A stretch of DNA of 35,746 nt, taken from contig LKMQ01000002.1 of NCBI GenBank assembly GCA_001564145.1, positions 1-35,746 of the forward strand. The letters run 5' to 3'. Positions 26,394-35,746 of the stretch are shown here, piece by piece. The position numbers were made by a program, and so were the translations under genes. The stretch's first letter is position 1. Every line of letters begins with the position of its first letter. Source of the DNA: Nanohaloarchaea archaeon B1-Br10_U2g29. GTDB lineage: Archaea; Nanohalarchaeota; Nanosalinia; Nanosalinales; Nanosalinaceae. The notes under the pieces are model-generated. The model saw only the letters and a list, made by a program, of their open reading frames with translations, was not told where the DNA came from and made no database searches.

Positions 26394-27890
26394 TTAGTAA
26401 CATAGGCCAGGGCTATAACTGTCTTCATCAATACAGTCTCCACCACCATCTTGCTGTCCGCACCAGGTCTCTCCTGGCTTACATGTTCCTGGACCATCTT
26501 CAGAGTATTCTTGGTAACTGATAGTCCCGCTTACATCTAACTCATCTCCACCACAGTAATCATTCTCAAGAGTTATTTCGACCTTATTATAGTTATGTGT
26601 ATCGTCTTCGTCTGTCTCCACAAACTCTACTAAATAACTGGTTTCGTCTATACTGGATAAATCCTCTTGTAGCAGCGTTATCCAGTCTGAGTCAGACTGT
26701 GGGCCTCCTTCAAAATGTCTGATCATAAGTTCGGTCTCTCTGAAGTTGCTGGAATCTTCTAATGTATCTAAATCTATTTCTACTACTTCCGCACCGTTTC
26801 CATCCCAGTATGTACTATCAAGTTCCACTTCACCACAAACCCCATTATCTTCGGAATGAATTCTGAAATCATACTCATCTTCATTAGAAGTGGAATCCAT
26901 ACTTACCTCGCTCAAACAACTTGAGATCTCTTCGGGACTATAATCGTACTCCCACTCATCGGCATCAATATTTGATTCAAAATTACTGCATCTCTCAATA
27001 TCAAAGTCTCCTGCATCGATAGAATCCTCATTCCATCTATAATCCCCTTCAAGTCTCTCTTCCAGAACAAGCTGCACAGAAACATCTTCCTGAACCGAGC
27101 CAAACTTATCCCACAAAACACTCCATTCAAGAGATAACTCTTGAGTATCAGAACTATCCTCAACTGTATAACTCTCTGTTGGACTACTTTCTTCATTAAT
27201 ATGAAGGCCTAAATCAGCTTCTACATCATTACTTACAGCTGAATCACGATCAAAACTGAACTCAACAACCAAATCAGATTCATCAGGTGAAACATCACTA
27301 GATATTACAGAGGCCTCGGAAAATTCTAAATAATCTTCCTCAATTTCAGGCTCTTCAGGAGTTTCAGATTGGTCGAAATCCACATTACAAGAGTTTTCTA
27401 GGTAAACCCAATAGCCCCTGTTATCCATATTTGACCCTGTCAATAGCGGATGATACCAATTTCCACCTATTAAAAAGCTGAAGTCTCCTCCTTCAAGATG
27501 GCTGCCTATTGAACACTGTGACTGTACTATTGATAGATCTTCATAATCAAGGCTTAACATTTTCCATCCGCTCTGTAGTTCCATCTCATCGATATTTGTA
27601 GAACCTGGCTCTATATCAAGAGAACAATCATTATTTGTGTAAATATAGAATGCATCTTCAGGATTTAGTGTCGATGGATGAGACCAATCATTTATACTAT
27701 TATCATATTTCCATATGTATTCATTTTGATATGTTTCAAAATCACAGCTATTACTTGATAATATATTATCTGCAGAAACTTCCTTACTTACGGATACTGT
27801 ATTCCATCCTTCATCTATACTCACAGCTGATGAAAAACTTATGAAAAGTAAAGTAATGAGAATAAGACTTAGTTTCCTCAAGGTTATCAC
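26394..27890 (-). CDS. Secreted protein, two copies of a GWNTVS/GYWVY-type module, Cys-containing C-terminus
   Basis: Signal MITLRKLSLILITLLFISFSSA; duplicated ...GW.....Y/WY.P.....A/GY.IY..N.C..D.. segments. Confidence 0.7.
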   Translation of the reverse strand: MITLRKLSLILITLLFISFSSAVSIDEGWNTVSVSKEVSADNILSSNSCDFETYQNEYIWKYDNSINDWSHPSTLNPEDAFYIYTNNDCSLDIEPGSTNIDEMELQSGWKMLSLDYEDLSIVQSQCSIGSHLEGGDFSFLIGGNWYHPLLTGSNMDNRGYWVYLENSCNVDFDQSETPEEPEIEEDYLEFSEASVISSDVSPDESDLVVEFSFDRDSAVSNDVEADLGLHINEESSPTESYTVEDSSDTQELSLEWSVLWDKFGSVQEDVSVQLVLEERLEGDYRWNEDSIDAGDFDIERCSNFESNIDADEWEYDYSPEEISSCLSEVSMDSTSNEDEYDFRIHSEDNGVCGEVELDSTYWDGNGAEVVEIDLDTLEDSSNFRETELMIRHFEGGPQSDSDWITLLQEDLSSIDETSYLVEFVETDEDDTHNYNKVEITLENDYCGGDELDVSGTISYQEYSEDGPGTCKPGETWCGQQDGGGDCIDEDSYSPGLCY

Positions 27891-28924
27891 TCATCGCCAG
27901 GAGTTGGAGGTGCACCAGGACCATCCTCAGAGTCATCATCTGATCCATCATCTGAACTACTTCCGGAACTTCCTGTGGACCCGGTTCCACGGCCCTCAAC
28001 GGTAACTGAAGTAGATGTTTCTTCTCTGTAACCGTACCTTGTCTCGATCTCAATGTTTGCTGTCTGTTCAAGCTGTGTTACATCTCCTAGGCCTGTTGCT
28101 TCCATATTGAAGCAGTGGAATCCTTCATTTCCTATGATTTCTACATCAGCTTGGACTCCGTCACCTGTGCTTATTTCGTCGTCATCTTCTGCTAGGAATA
28201 CTATATTTCCGACATTCTCAATCTCTACTTGTACTCTGTTTTCCTCTTGATCTTCAATGTCTGAACTGCTTTCCGCAGGCATAGCGTCAGGATAGAAAGG
28301 TGATCCAGTACCTGCATTTCTAACTGTTATACATAGATCCTCAGTTCTTGCACCCTGCTCTTGCTGGAATACTATAGGTGTGCTTCCTTGTACTTCTAAT
28401 TGAATAGGTCCATCACTATTACTGACTGAGGTTGACTGTTGTGTGGCTCCTGTTTCTTGGTATCTTTCTTGGCTCATAACTTGTAAGTTTGTTGATGAGC
28501 TAGTTTCGTATCCATAGAAAATCTGTGCATTGAAATCATATGGTAAATTTCTTCCGCTCTCTAAGTCTGGTGTTGTAAATGTTAGGCTTGACTGCTGTGG
28601 AATCGCTGGCTGAGTATCTGTTGAGGACTGTAAGTTATTGAAAGTCATCACTGTTCCGTCCTCTGCAGTCCATGTCCTGTCATCATCCCCAATTGTAGGT
28701 CCAAAAACATTTGCAGCCACATCTGTAGCTTCGGCATCTCCTACATTTTCCAACTGCATTTGCATACTTGTAGACTGCGCTCCAGGTGCAGGATTGGGAC
28801 TGAGTTCAAACTGATTTATTGATATTGCCTCAGTGGAAGCCTCTCCATCCCCTCCATTCATACATCCTGAAGTGATTAAAATAGCTCCGATAAGTGCCAG
28901 CATAATTTTAGAATTATATTCCAT
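27887..28924 (-). CDS. Lipoprotein with COG1361-like domains
   Basis: Lipobox MLALIGAILITSGCMNGG; LSPNPAPGAQSTSMQMQLENVGDA module; C-terminal GSTGSSGSSSDDGSDDDSED low-complexity tail. Confidence 0.75.
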   Translation of the reverse strand: MEYNSKIMLALIGAILITSGCMNGGDGEASTEAISINQFELSPNPAPGAQSTSMQMQLENVGDAEATDVAANVFGPTIGDDDRTWTAEDGTVMTFNNLQSSTDTQPAIPQQSSLTFTTPDLESGRNLPYDFNAQIFYGYETSSSTNLQVMSQERYQETGATQQSTSVSNSDGPIQLEVQGSTPIVFQQEQGARTEDLCITVRNAGTGSPFYPDAMPAESSSDIEDQEENRVQVEIENVGNIVFLAEDDDEISTGDGVQADVEIIGNEGFHCFNMEATGLGDVTQLEQTANIEIETRYGYREETSTSVTVEGRGTGSTGSSGSSSDDGSDDDSEDGPGAPPTPGDE

Positions 28925-29730
28925 TATCTATCCACGAGTGTTACATCCAAAGTTGGTTCTTTGACGTATTTATAATCTAGGGAAACAAAGATATTGTTTG
29001 TACCCTCTGAATCTGCCGTAATACTGCATAAGAAACTAACTTCGTCATCTTGGAGGCCTTCTTCAGACTTTCCATCTTCGCAGTCGGAAAACAGTCTTCT
29101 TGGCTCAAAATTAAAACTAAAACCTTCTGGAAGTCTTCCAGGCCCATCGTTATCAGCTATAACTTCTAGATCTGTTCCGGCTTGTAAAGTAGCAGGATTA
29201 TCTGAAGCAAGTCTTAAAGAAACTTCTCCATTACTTGAAGATTGAGAAACAACATTTGTTGCCTCAATCTCTTCTACAGGCCTAAAGTCAACTCTTAATG
29301 GATCAGTATTCTCCATCGAAGCTCTATATTCTACCCTCATCTGTACAGGCTCCCTACTCTCATCAAATCCTTCAATTTCATCTTCTTCGGGAGCTTCTAC
29401 AACCCAGGTACAAGCCATTGTAGGCTGTACACCATCACGTGCTTCCTCTAAATCCTCTATATCTGGTGTGCATCCCTGCGGTTCAACGGAAAGCAGAGTC
29501 CCATAATTTGTTAACTCAATATTTTCTACTTCAATATCTCTATGATAGTTTCTAAATTCTGCTCTGATAACTGCTTGTTGATTAGGCCTTAACTCGCTGT
29601 CTGTTACTGAATAGCTTTCTATTTCAAGTCCTCTGTTAGGAAGTTCATCTTCTTGTTCTAGGCCTATTTCCTCCAAGCATCCCGATGTAACTACTACTAG
29701 TAATATCAGCAAAATTATTTGTTTATCCAC
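28924..29730 (-). CDS. Lipoprotein, paralogue-like to its neighbours
   Basis: Lipobox LILLVVVTSGCLEE; C-terminal TNNIFVSLDYKYVKEPTLDVTLV. Confidence 0.75.
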   Translation of the reverse strand: MDKQIILLILLVVVTSGCLEEIGLEQEDELPNRGLEIESYSVTDSELRPNQQAVIRAEFRNYHRDIEVENIELTNYGTLLSVEPQGCTPDIEDLEEARDGVQPTMACTWVVEAPEEDEIEGFDESREPVQMRVEYRASMENTDPLRVDFRPVEEIEATNVVSQSSSNGEVSLRLASDNPATLQAGTDLEVIADNDGPGRLPEGFSFNFEPRRLFSDCEDGKSEEGLQDDEVSFLCSITADSEGTNNIFVSLDYKYVKEPTLDVTLVDR

Positions 29731-30667
29731 GGTACTCCACCTCTACTTGCTGAGTACCCAAATCTTTTACGTAAGTGTAGTCTGCGGATACTTGGACTTC
29801 CCCTCTTGTAGAGCCGTTTAACTCTTCAAACACATCCTCGCTTATAGTACATCTAATAACCTGTGACTCTCCGCCGTACATAATAAGGTTCTCTTCTTCA
29901 TCGAACTCGCCTAAACAGTCTTCTAGTTCATCATCGCCATCGCCTATAAAATCAAATCCTGAGGCCTCAATTTCAGGAAGATCAGCTTCAATGAAACCTG
30001 TATAGTCTGTTCCTTCTTCTACCTGGTTACTAAGCTGGATCCTTACTTCTGCAGTATCTCCCTCTACAAAAGTGGAAGGCCCATGCTCAGAAGTAGAGCC
30101 TATAGTCTCAATATTTATCATCATAGGCCCTGCTGAGGAACGAGAATCAAGATCGGGAGTCCCCGTTATACTTCTGTCTTCAACAAACTGAAGCTGCCTG
30201 TAAGCATTAACACTGTAATCAAAAGGAACCTGGAACCTCATATTACAGGAAAGGCCTTGGATCGGAACATTCGCACTTCTACTGCTTAAACTCCAAGTAA
30301 ACCTAGCCTCTGTACCTGAAGGTAGTTCATATTTATCAGCTTCTTCATCACCAGGCCCTCTTGCGCTAAAATCATCTATCTCAAATATATCCCGACATCT
30401 ATTAGTCAAGAGCCTATCACCATAATTACTGTGTAACTCATTATCATCCCAGTCACTGTCAATAGTAAGATTTGCATCTAAATTACCTGAGTTCCTGACA
30501 TGCAGGATTGCAGTCGTACTTGACTCAGCTAAAACAGTTTGAGGCGTCACACTTAACTGTTCAATTGTAATAGCTTGGTCTCCATCAGACTGAGTGGAAC
30601 CTCCATTAAGACATCCTGAAGTTACCAGTACTAATCCTATCAACATTAATAGATGTCTTCGACGCAT
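29723..30667 (-). CDS. Lipoprotein, paralogue-like to its neighbours
   Basis: Lipobox MLIGLVLVTSGCLNGG; C-terminal RGEVQVSADYTYVKDLGTQQVEVEY. Confidence 0.75.
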   Translation of the reverse strand: MRRRHLLMLIGLVLVTSGCLNGGSTQSDGDQAITIEQLSVTPQTVLAESSTTAILHVRNSGNLDANLTIDSDWDDNELHSNYGDRLLTNRCRDIFEIDDFSARGPGDEEADKYELPSGTEARFTWSLSSRSANVPIQGLSCNMRFQVPFDYSVNAYRQLQFVEDRSITGTPDLDSRSSAGPMMINIETIGSTSEHGPSTFVEGDTAEVRIQLSNQVEEGTDYTGFIEADLPEIEASGFDFIGDGDDELEDCLGEFDEEENLIMYGGESQVIRCTISEDVFEELNGSTRGEVQVSADYTYVKDLGTQQVEVEYRG

Positions 30668-30680
30668 TACAAACTATATT

Positions 30681-31277
30681 ATGGAGGCCTTGAATAAAAA
30701 GATTCTAACTGCTCAAGAATTTCTAGAAGATATAACTATATTGCAGTTAAGTTTCACTGTTCTGGCATTTGTAATAATTAACTTGAACTCAGGTTTCACA
30801 CCAATAATCAATTTCGGAGTTGCAGCAGTTTCAACATTCACGGTATTATTTATTTCAAAAACCGATATTAGAATAGCAACAATAGCCCTGCTGCTATTAG
30901 GCCTTTTCTACCTCAATACTATTGTCTTAATTATGCTGTCAATTCTAACTCTCTTTTTAATTTCAATTGAATATATTATAGGAGAAAGAAAAGAGGCTTT
31001 GGCCTTACTATTTTTATCAAATATAGTTCATTTAGGTGATGCCATAACTACGTTCATTGGAATGAATCTTGGTAGAGAAGAAACAAACATTCTCTTAGAA
31101 CCACTTATGAGCAGATATGGATATGAAATCATCTTTCCAATTAAGGCCTTAGTCATTCCTCTAACAATTTATCCCTATCTAAAATTTAATGAAGAGAAGA
31201 AAATAATTTACCTCAAAGCAGTTTTCATAATAGGGCTGTATCTTATCATAAATAACTTACTTGTTATTTTCAGGTAA
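30681..31277 (+). CDS. Integral membrane protein, possibly DUF5658-like
   Basis: Preferred start ATG 30681 (MEALNKKIL...) because the longer ORF overlaps the divergent lipoprotein gene; hydrophobic helices and HLGDAITTFIGMNLGREETNILLEPLM. Confidence 0.6.
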   Translation: MEALNKKILTAQEFLEDITILQLSFTVLAFVIINLNSGFTPIINFGVAAVSTFTVLFISKTDIRIATIALLLLGLFYLNTIVLIMLSILTLFLISIEYIIGERKEALALLFLSNIVHLGDAITTFIGMNLGREETNILLEPLMSRYGYEIIFPIKALVIPLTIYPYLKFNEEKKIIYLKAVFIIGLYLIINNLLVIFR

Positions 31278-31278
31278 T

Positions 31279-34053
31279 TTAATCTTCTTCTGTAGGACAA
31301 GGATTTCCGCCTCCAAGCCAGGAAGGAGCATTTTCATCCCACCAGCTTCTATCTTCGACACGGTATGTTGCATATACAATGTTATCTTCTGAGGGGATAT
31401 CTCTGTTATTATCTGCTAAATGTTCTAGACGGTCGCTCTCAGAGCTTGGAGAACAGTAGGCATGGTTCGTTTCGACTAATTCTATGTAACCCTCCAAGTC
31501 TACGTACATTATCCATCCTCCTTCGCCACCTCTCATGTCGCTTGGAAGATCTTCTAATCCTGCCACATGGTTTTCTGTAATACGGCCGCCGATATCAGAG
31601 TATGTGGTGAACCCTGATTCTCCATCAGGCGCCTCTGCGTCAATTTCATTAATTATAGTCTCTAATCGGTAAGCAGTTTCTCTGTTTCTAATATCATTAT
31701 TTAGGTCATCATTATCATCATTTATCGGTTCAGGTCCGCTCGCCCACAAATCATTGTTTTCTACAACTGTACATCCATCGGTAGCCTGGATGTCAGTTGC
31801 AGTATTGCAGTCTGGGGAAATTAGGCCGTCTTCACTATCGCTTTCTGCTACAATCATAGGACAGTTTATACCGCTTCGTCCACATCGATTGTTTGTAACC
31901 TCAAAGTCTTCTGAACTGCTGCTTAAGGTCACAGTGTAGTTGGCATCGACTCTTATACTCATACTTTCGCCTGTAGGGCTGATAGAGTCTAAACTTTCAT
32001 GATCTAAAATCATAGTACATTCCGCATTCGAAGGCCCCAAACTTCGAGTATACCAGTTATCATCCTCTTGACTATCCTCAATTCTATCGCTATAGTCTGA
32101 CGAAAAACTGTATTCTGTATTTCCTTCATGAGTTATATCATCACAACTTCCTGCAAATTCATCATCGCTGATATCTATATTGTAGTCGCTTGGGCTTGCT
32201 CTATCAACATCAGTCAATAGGCTAGAACTATAGATTTCGAAGTCCCGGGGCTGAACTCTGTACTCTAAATCAAATCTATCCGTCTCAAAACCAAACCACA
32301 CAGGGAACGTAATAGGCTGCCGTTCATTACCTTCATCTCTGAACACTACCGGTGACTGAACATTCACGTAAGCCATTACAGGAGTATTTGCTGTTTGACT
32401 CTGGGTAGGTTCAGGCCTGATACCCTGATCAATCATGTAATCTTCAGACATAGCCTCAAACTGTAAAGTAGACTGTGAAGAATAATTATACTTAATCTGA
32501 AGTTCGGCATCCATATTCTGAGAGTATCCTGGCTGTAAAGCTCCGCAGTTCTTCAAAGTCAAGTCTTCCAAACTTCCTGTAGGCCTTGCAAAACCTCCTG
32601 GGGCAATAGCATTATCAGTTGATCCTAAAAACTGGCCTCCAAGATCTCTCCAATCCGTCACACAGTTAGTAGTTGGGCCTCCGTCAATCGCTACACGGTA
32701 CTGAACATCACGGGCCTCAATACCTCGTAAACCCTGAATAGGATTGTAAACATCGAACTGCACAGGTATAGTATCGCTCTGTCTCCGCGTGGAAATATCT
32801 AATGTTAGGCCTGAATTGACGTTGAAGTCTTCAATTTCAAGTCCGAACTCTTGACCTACAGACTCTGAACCAGGACGCTGAGTATTATTATGCCTCCATT
32901 CCTGCATACATTGAGGGCCTTCTAACATACAGCTGATTCGTGCACCAGCCAGACTTAAGGAGTTAGATACTGCAGAAGGAGTTTCTAGATCGGCGCTAGG
33001 ACCTGAACCTACTGCACCGCCAATATCTGCACCATAAGCTCCCGCAACACCAAATACATCACCTAGGAATGGGAATACTATAGTATAGAAAATCCCTCCA
33101 GTAATGAAGATGAAAAATGCCGCTACTAACAACCATAGAAATATAATTATTACTAGAACGACTAGAAGAACGAGAATTGCTGTACCTCCAGCAGTGCCTC
33201 CAACCAATCCCTCAAGCCATGGACCTATTTTTGGAAGTTTACTTAGGTTAGAGCTGATAGCTCTTAGTCCGCGTGTATTCTCAACTACTTCATCTGCGGC
33301 CTTACCAACTTGTCTTGCTCTTTCTGCATGTTTGCCATTTTTCAAGGTCTTTGCGCCTTTCTTTATAGATTTCCTTTTCTCGTTGATATGGTCTAAATCC
33401 TTGTAAACTCCGACTGCGTTCTCTGCAACATTGCTAGCTTGGTCGACAGCATCTATTCTTTCTTGGTTGGTGGGTGCTGCCGAACCAAAAGATACTCCAT
33501 TTAATTTTAAACTGATACCACTAACTAGAATTGTCAAAATTAAAGGAATCAACACTAAAGGTAAGATTAAAATTGTGGCTTGACTCATCATAGATCCAAA
33601 TGTGCTTACATCTACACCTACGATATAAGTTAAACCTGCTAAAAAGATAACAAATAGAACTACATAGCTGATTTTAGGCCTGGTCACAGGTTCGTCCTTA
33701 TCATCAACTGGTTTCTGCTTAGTAAGATTACCTATAGAAGCCTCAAGACCGCCTATAACGAAACTAGAGGATTTACCCATAAAATGCAGAGGAGTTACAA
33801 TAAATAGATGTACAAGTATTCTAACAACAATTAGAGGTACTAAAACTCCAATTTTTAATCCTGGATAAAATATTACTGTCCATAACGTTCCAATAATTAC
33901 TGAAGCTATTATACTAACGCCTGAACCTAGAAATATCCAGAAGGCTAGAAAGCTTAATCCTCCTAAGGGCCAATACATGAAGGCTAACATCCCTAAGAGT
34001 ATATAAGAAAAGATAAATGAGCCGAAATATCTTTTTATTATACTTAAAATCAT
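31279..34053 (-). CDS. Large polytopic membrane protein with extracellular beta-rich domain (924 aa)
   Basis: N-terminal multi-TM region, further TM helices (LVLLVVLVIIIFLWLLVAAFFIFITGG), then an acidic Cys-containing ectodomain with IPVQFDVYNPIQGLRGIEARDVQYRV. Confidence 0.75.
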   Translation of the reverse strand: MILSIIKRYFGSFIFSYILLGMLAFMYWPLGGLSFLAFWIFLGSGVSIIASVIIGTLWTVIFYPGLKIGVLVPLIVVRILVHLFIVTPLHFMGKSSSFVIGGLEASIGNLTKQKPVDDKDEPVTRPKISYVVLFVIFLAGLTYIVGVDVSTFGSMMSQATILILPLVLIPLILTILVSGISLKLNGVSFGSAAPTNQERIDAVDQASNVAENAVGVYKDLDHINEKRKSIKKGAKTLKNGKHAERARQVGKAADEVVENTRGLRAISSNLSKLPKIGPWLEGLVGGTAGGTAILVLLVVLVIIIFLWLLVAAFFIFITGGIFYTIVFPFLGDVFGVAGAYGADIGGAVGSGPSADLETPSAVSNSLSLAGARISCMLEGPQCMQEWRHNNTQRPGSESVGQEFGLEIEDFNVNSGLTLDISTRRQSDTIPVQFDVYNPIQGLRGIEARDVQYRVAIDGGPTTNCVTDWRDLGGQFLGSTDNAIAPGGFARPTGSLEDLTLKNCGALQPGYSQNMDAELQIKYNYSSQSTLQFEAMSEDYMIDQGIRPEPTQSQTANTPVMAYVNVQSPVVFRDEGNERQPITFPVWFGFETDRFDLEYRVQPRDFEIYSSSLLTDVDRASPSDYNIDISDDEFAGSCDDITHEGNTEYSFSSDYSDRIEDSQEDDNWYTRSLGPSNAECTMILDHESLDSISPTGESMSIRVDANYTVTLSSSSEDFEVTNNRCGRSGINCPMIVAESDSEDGLISPDCNTATDIQATDGCTVVENNDLWASGPEPINDDNDDLNNDIRNRETAYRLETIINEIDAEAPDGESGFTTYSDIGGRITENHVAGLEDLPSDMRGGEGGWIMYVDLEGYIELVETNHAYCSPSSESDRLEHLADNNRDIPSEDNIVYATYRVEDRSWWDENAPSWLGGGNPCPTEED

Positions 34054-35192
34054 TCTGAGGTTATTCTACTAGTTAATTGAAGGTTTTCTATTCTAAAGGA
34101 CCCTTCACTGCTCAGTGTAAGGATGTTTTCTTCCTCAAGAACTCCTTCCTCAATATCAACAGTATTTAAGCCATTCTGCGGCGTCAAATCATAAGTTTCA
34201 TCGTTCAAATCAATTTGAAGGTTGTTTGGATTGTTAATGTTAGTGTATCTAAACCTCAGCTCTTCCTGAGTATCTTCTCTATTGGCAAAATTTAGTTCTT
34301 CTTGAGTCAGTGAAATTTCTTCTGTATGACCTTCAGGATCTGTTGTAACACTGTAATGAACGTTTATTATAGAGTTTTCTATTTGGTAAAACGCCTGATC
34401 AAAGGTCAGGAAACGAACTGTATTTTGCCCAGGCCTCAGATCTGCGTTCTCCGGAGTTAGTTCAACTTCGTACTCTCCTCTGGCAAGAGTATCTTCTCTA
34501 ACTGTGTTATTGTTTACTCTGATTTCTAATGGTGCATCTGGCTGAGTTGTTTCTGCAGGTATCCTAAAGTTTAACTCGGTTGAATGAAGATTATTGAACT
34601 CGTTTTCAAACATTCTAAAAGTTTCGACCCTGTCGTGGAAGCTTCTATCGTTAACTTCAGCTCTAATATTCTCTAAAGTGTAAAGTGTTGGCGAAAACAT
34701 TGAGCCTGTTAAAGCCCCGATTTCAAAACTGTTCATACCCTGTCTCAAGTACTGTTCCTCTATTTCAACCTCATGGCCTTCACCTGTAAAGTCTGAAGTC
34801 ATCGGCTCAGAAAATATTCTATCTCCATTAACTTCAACGTAAAGATTTCCGTTTCCTTCACGACCTATAACTCTAAAACTTACTGATCCATCCTGGGGTT
34901 GTGAGGCCTCGTATTCAAAAGTCAATGGGCTGCTTCTTATACGGCCTTGGCTTACTTCCATTCTGTCAGCTCTGTAAGCTTGGATATCTCCTCTTCCTTC
35001 TCCAACTGTGAAACTTCCTAGTTCGATAGGCCTTGTGTCTGTCTGTGTCTCCCCTATTTGGCCTATGTCTTTGTCGAAGAATATCATTTCGTCTTCTTGG
35101 TCCTGTACTCCGGGTCCGATTTCGGTTGCTATGAATGCTAGTCCGAATACTGTTAGGCCTATTGCTAAGACTGCGACGAATGTGTTCGACAT
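34050..35192 (-). CDS. Single-TM-anchored surface protein with beta-rich repeats
   Basis: Preferred start ATG 35192: MSNTFVAVLAIGLTVFGLAFIATEIGPG; internal LEIRVNNNTVREDTLARGEYEVELTPENADLRPGQNTVRF modules. 4-nt overlap with 31279..34053. Confidence 0.7.
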   Translation of the reverse strand: MSNTFVAVLAIGLTVFGLAFIATEIGPGVQDQEDEMIFFDKDIGQIGETQTDTRPIELGSFTVGEGRGDIQAYRADRMEVSQGRIRSSPLTFEYEASQPQDGSVSFRVIGREGNGNLYVEVNGDRIFSEPMTSDFTGEGHEVEIEEQYLRQGMNSFEIGALTGSMFSPTLYTLENIRAEVNDRSFHDRVETFRMFENEFNNLHSTELNFRIPAETTQPDAPLEIRVNNNTVREDTLARGEYEVELTPENADLRPGQNTVRFLTFDQAFYQIENSIINVHYSVTTDPEGHTEEISLTQEELNFANREDTQEELRFRYTNINNPNNLQIDLNDETYDLTPQNGLNTVDIEEGVLEEENILTLSSEGSFRIENLQLTSRITSE

Positions 35193-35246
35193 TATAGAAC
35201 TGTGTGTATTGGAGGTTTTTATTTGTACGACACAATTTTTTGCACT

Positions 35247-35746
35247 GTGAAATCTCTGAATAAATCTGTAGGTGAAGGCTATCTCAAGTTGAGGATTGAG
35301 AATCAGGATGATCTCTGGTATTTGAGCCAAGTTATCAGTAAAGGTGACGAGGTTAAGAAAAGGACAAGCCGTACTAAGTTAGATGGCCGTGAAAAGAAAA
35401 GTGTGGTTCTCAGGTTAAGGGTAGAGAAGACTGAGTACCAAGAAGACCGGTTGAGAATTACTGGGGAGATTACAAAAGGTGCTGAAGGAGTAGAGTTAGG
35501 TTACCATACATTTAATGTGGAGGAGAATGACGAATTAGAGCTTTGGAAAGATTTTTCAGAAAGTGACTGGAAAACATTAGAAAAAGCTGAAGAAAATAGA
35601 AGCTACAACGTCTTATTCTGTATAGTCGAAGAAGGAAAAGCTGACTTTTACGAAGTCAGAGAATCAGGGATAAAAGATATATCTAATTTAACTGAAAACA
35701 TACCGGGCAAATTCTACACTGATCAGACAACACCAGACTTTATTGG
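35247..35746 (+). CDS. pelA: Pelota (Dom34/aPelota), N-terminal part, runs off the right edge; GTG start
   Basis: My translation: (M)KSLNKSVGEGYLKLRIENQDDLWYLSQVISKGDEVKKRTSRTKLDGREKKSVVLRLRVEKTEYQEDRLRITGEITKGAEGVELGYHTFNVEENDELELWKD... matches the Pelota N-terminal domain. Missed by the ORF track. Confidence 0.88.
   Translation, partial: MKSLNKSVGEGYLKLRIENQDDLWYLSQVISKGDEVKKRTSRTKLDGREKKSVVLRLRVEKTEYQEDRLRITGEITKGAEGVELGYHTFNVEENDELELWKDFSESDWKTLEKAEENRSYNVLFCIVEEGKADFYEVRESGIKDISNLTENIPGKFYTDQTTPDFI

Noticed and set aside
30594-30680. N-terminal extension of ORF 30594..31277
   Set aside because: Overlaps the divergent lipoprotein start; ATG 30681 is more plausible.
35193-35330. N-terminal extension of ORF 34050..35330
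   Set aside because: Runs into the Pelota coding region on the opposite strand; MSNTFVAVLAIGLTVFGLAF at 35192 is a clean anchor-like start.

Overview
This window looks like part of the genome of a halophile-like archaeon, probably DPANN. That placement is an inference from acidic predicted proteins, archaeal housekeeping genes and archaeal promoter-like TATA boxes. Recognisable core genes are diphthine synthase (dphB), a Trm5-like tRNA methyltransferase, a DUF357-like protein and a partial Pelota gene at the right edge that the ORF track missed. The accessory content has two parts. (1) About 15 kb of Tad/type IV pilus-like machinery: a TadA/GspE-family ATPase interrupted by a 494-aa LAGLIDADG intein, a two-domain TadC/GspF membrane protein, three tiny prepilin-like ORFs, coiled-coil proteins, several polytopic membrane proteins including a paralogous pair, a polyQ-rich protein and an ATP-grasp enzyme. 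(2) A cell-surface region: a 1413-aa modular protein with three equal-length 94-aa repeats, a second large secreted protein, three tandem lipoproteins and a 924-aa membrane protein with an apparently related ectodomain. The most unusual signal is at the DNA level. The palindrome AGGCCT occurs about 86 times by eye in 35.7 kb, against about 5 expected from base composition. It falls in all reading frames, on genes of both strands and inside the intein, which resembles the highly iterated palindrome (HIP1) phenomenon of cyanobacteria. I found no CRISPR arrays, rRNA or tRNA genes.
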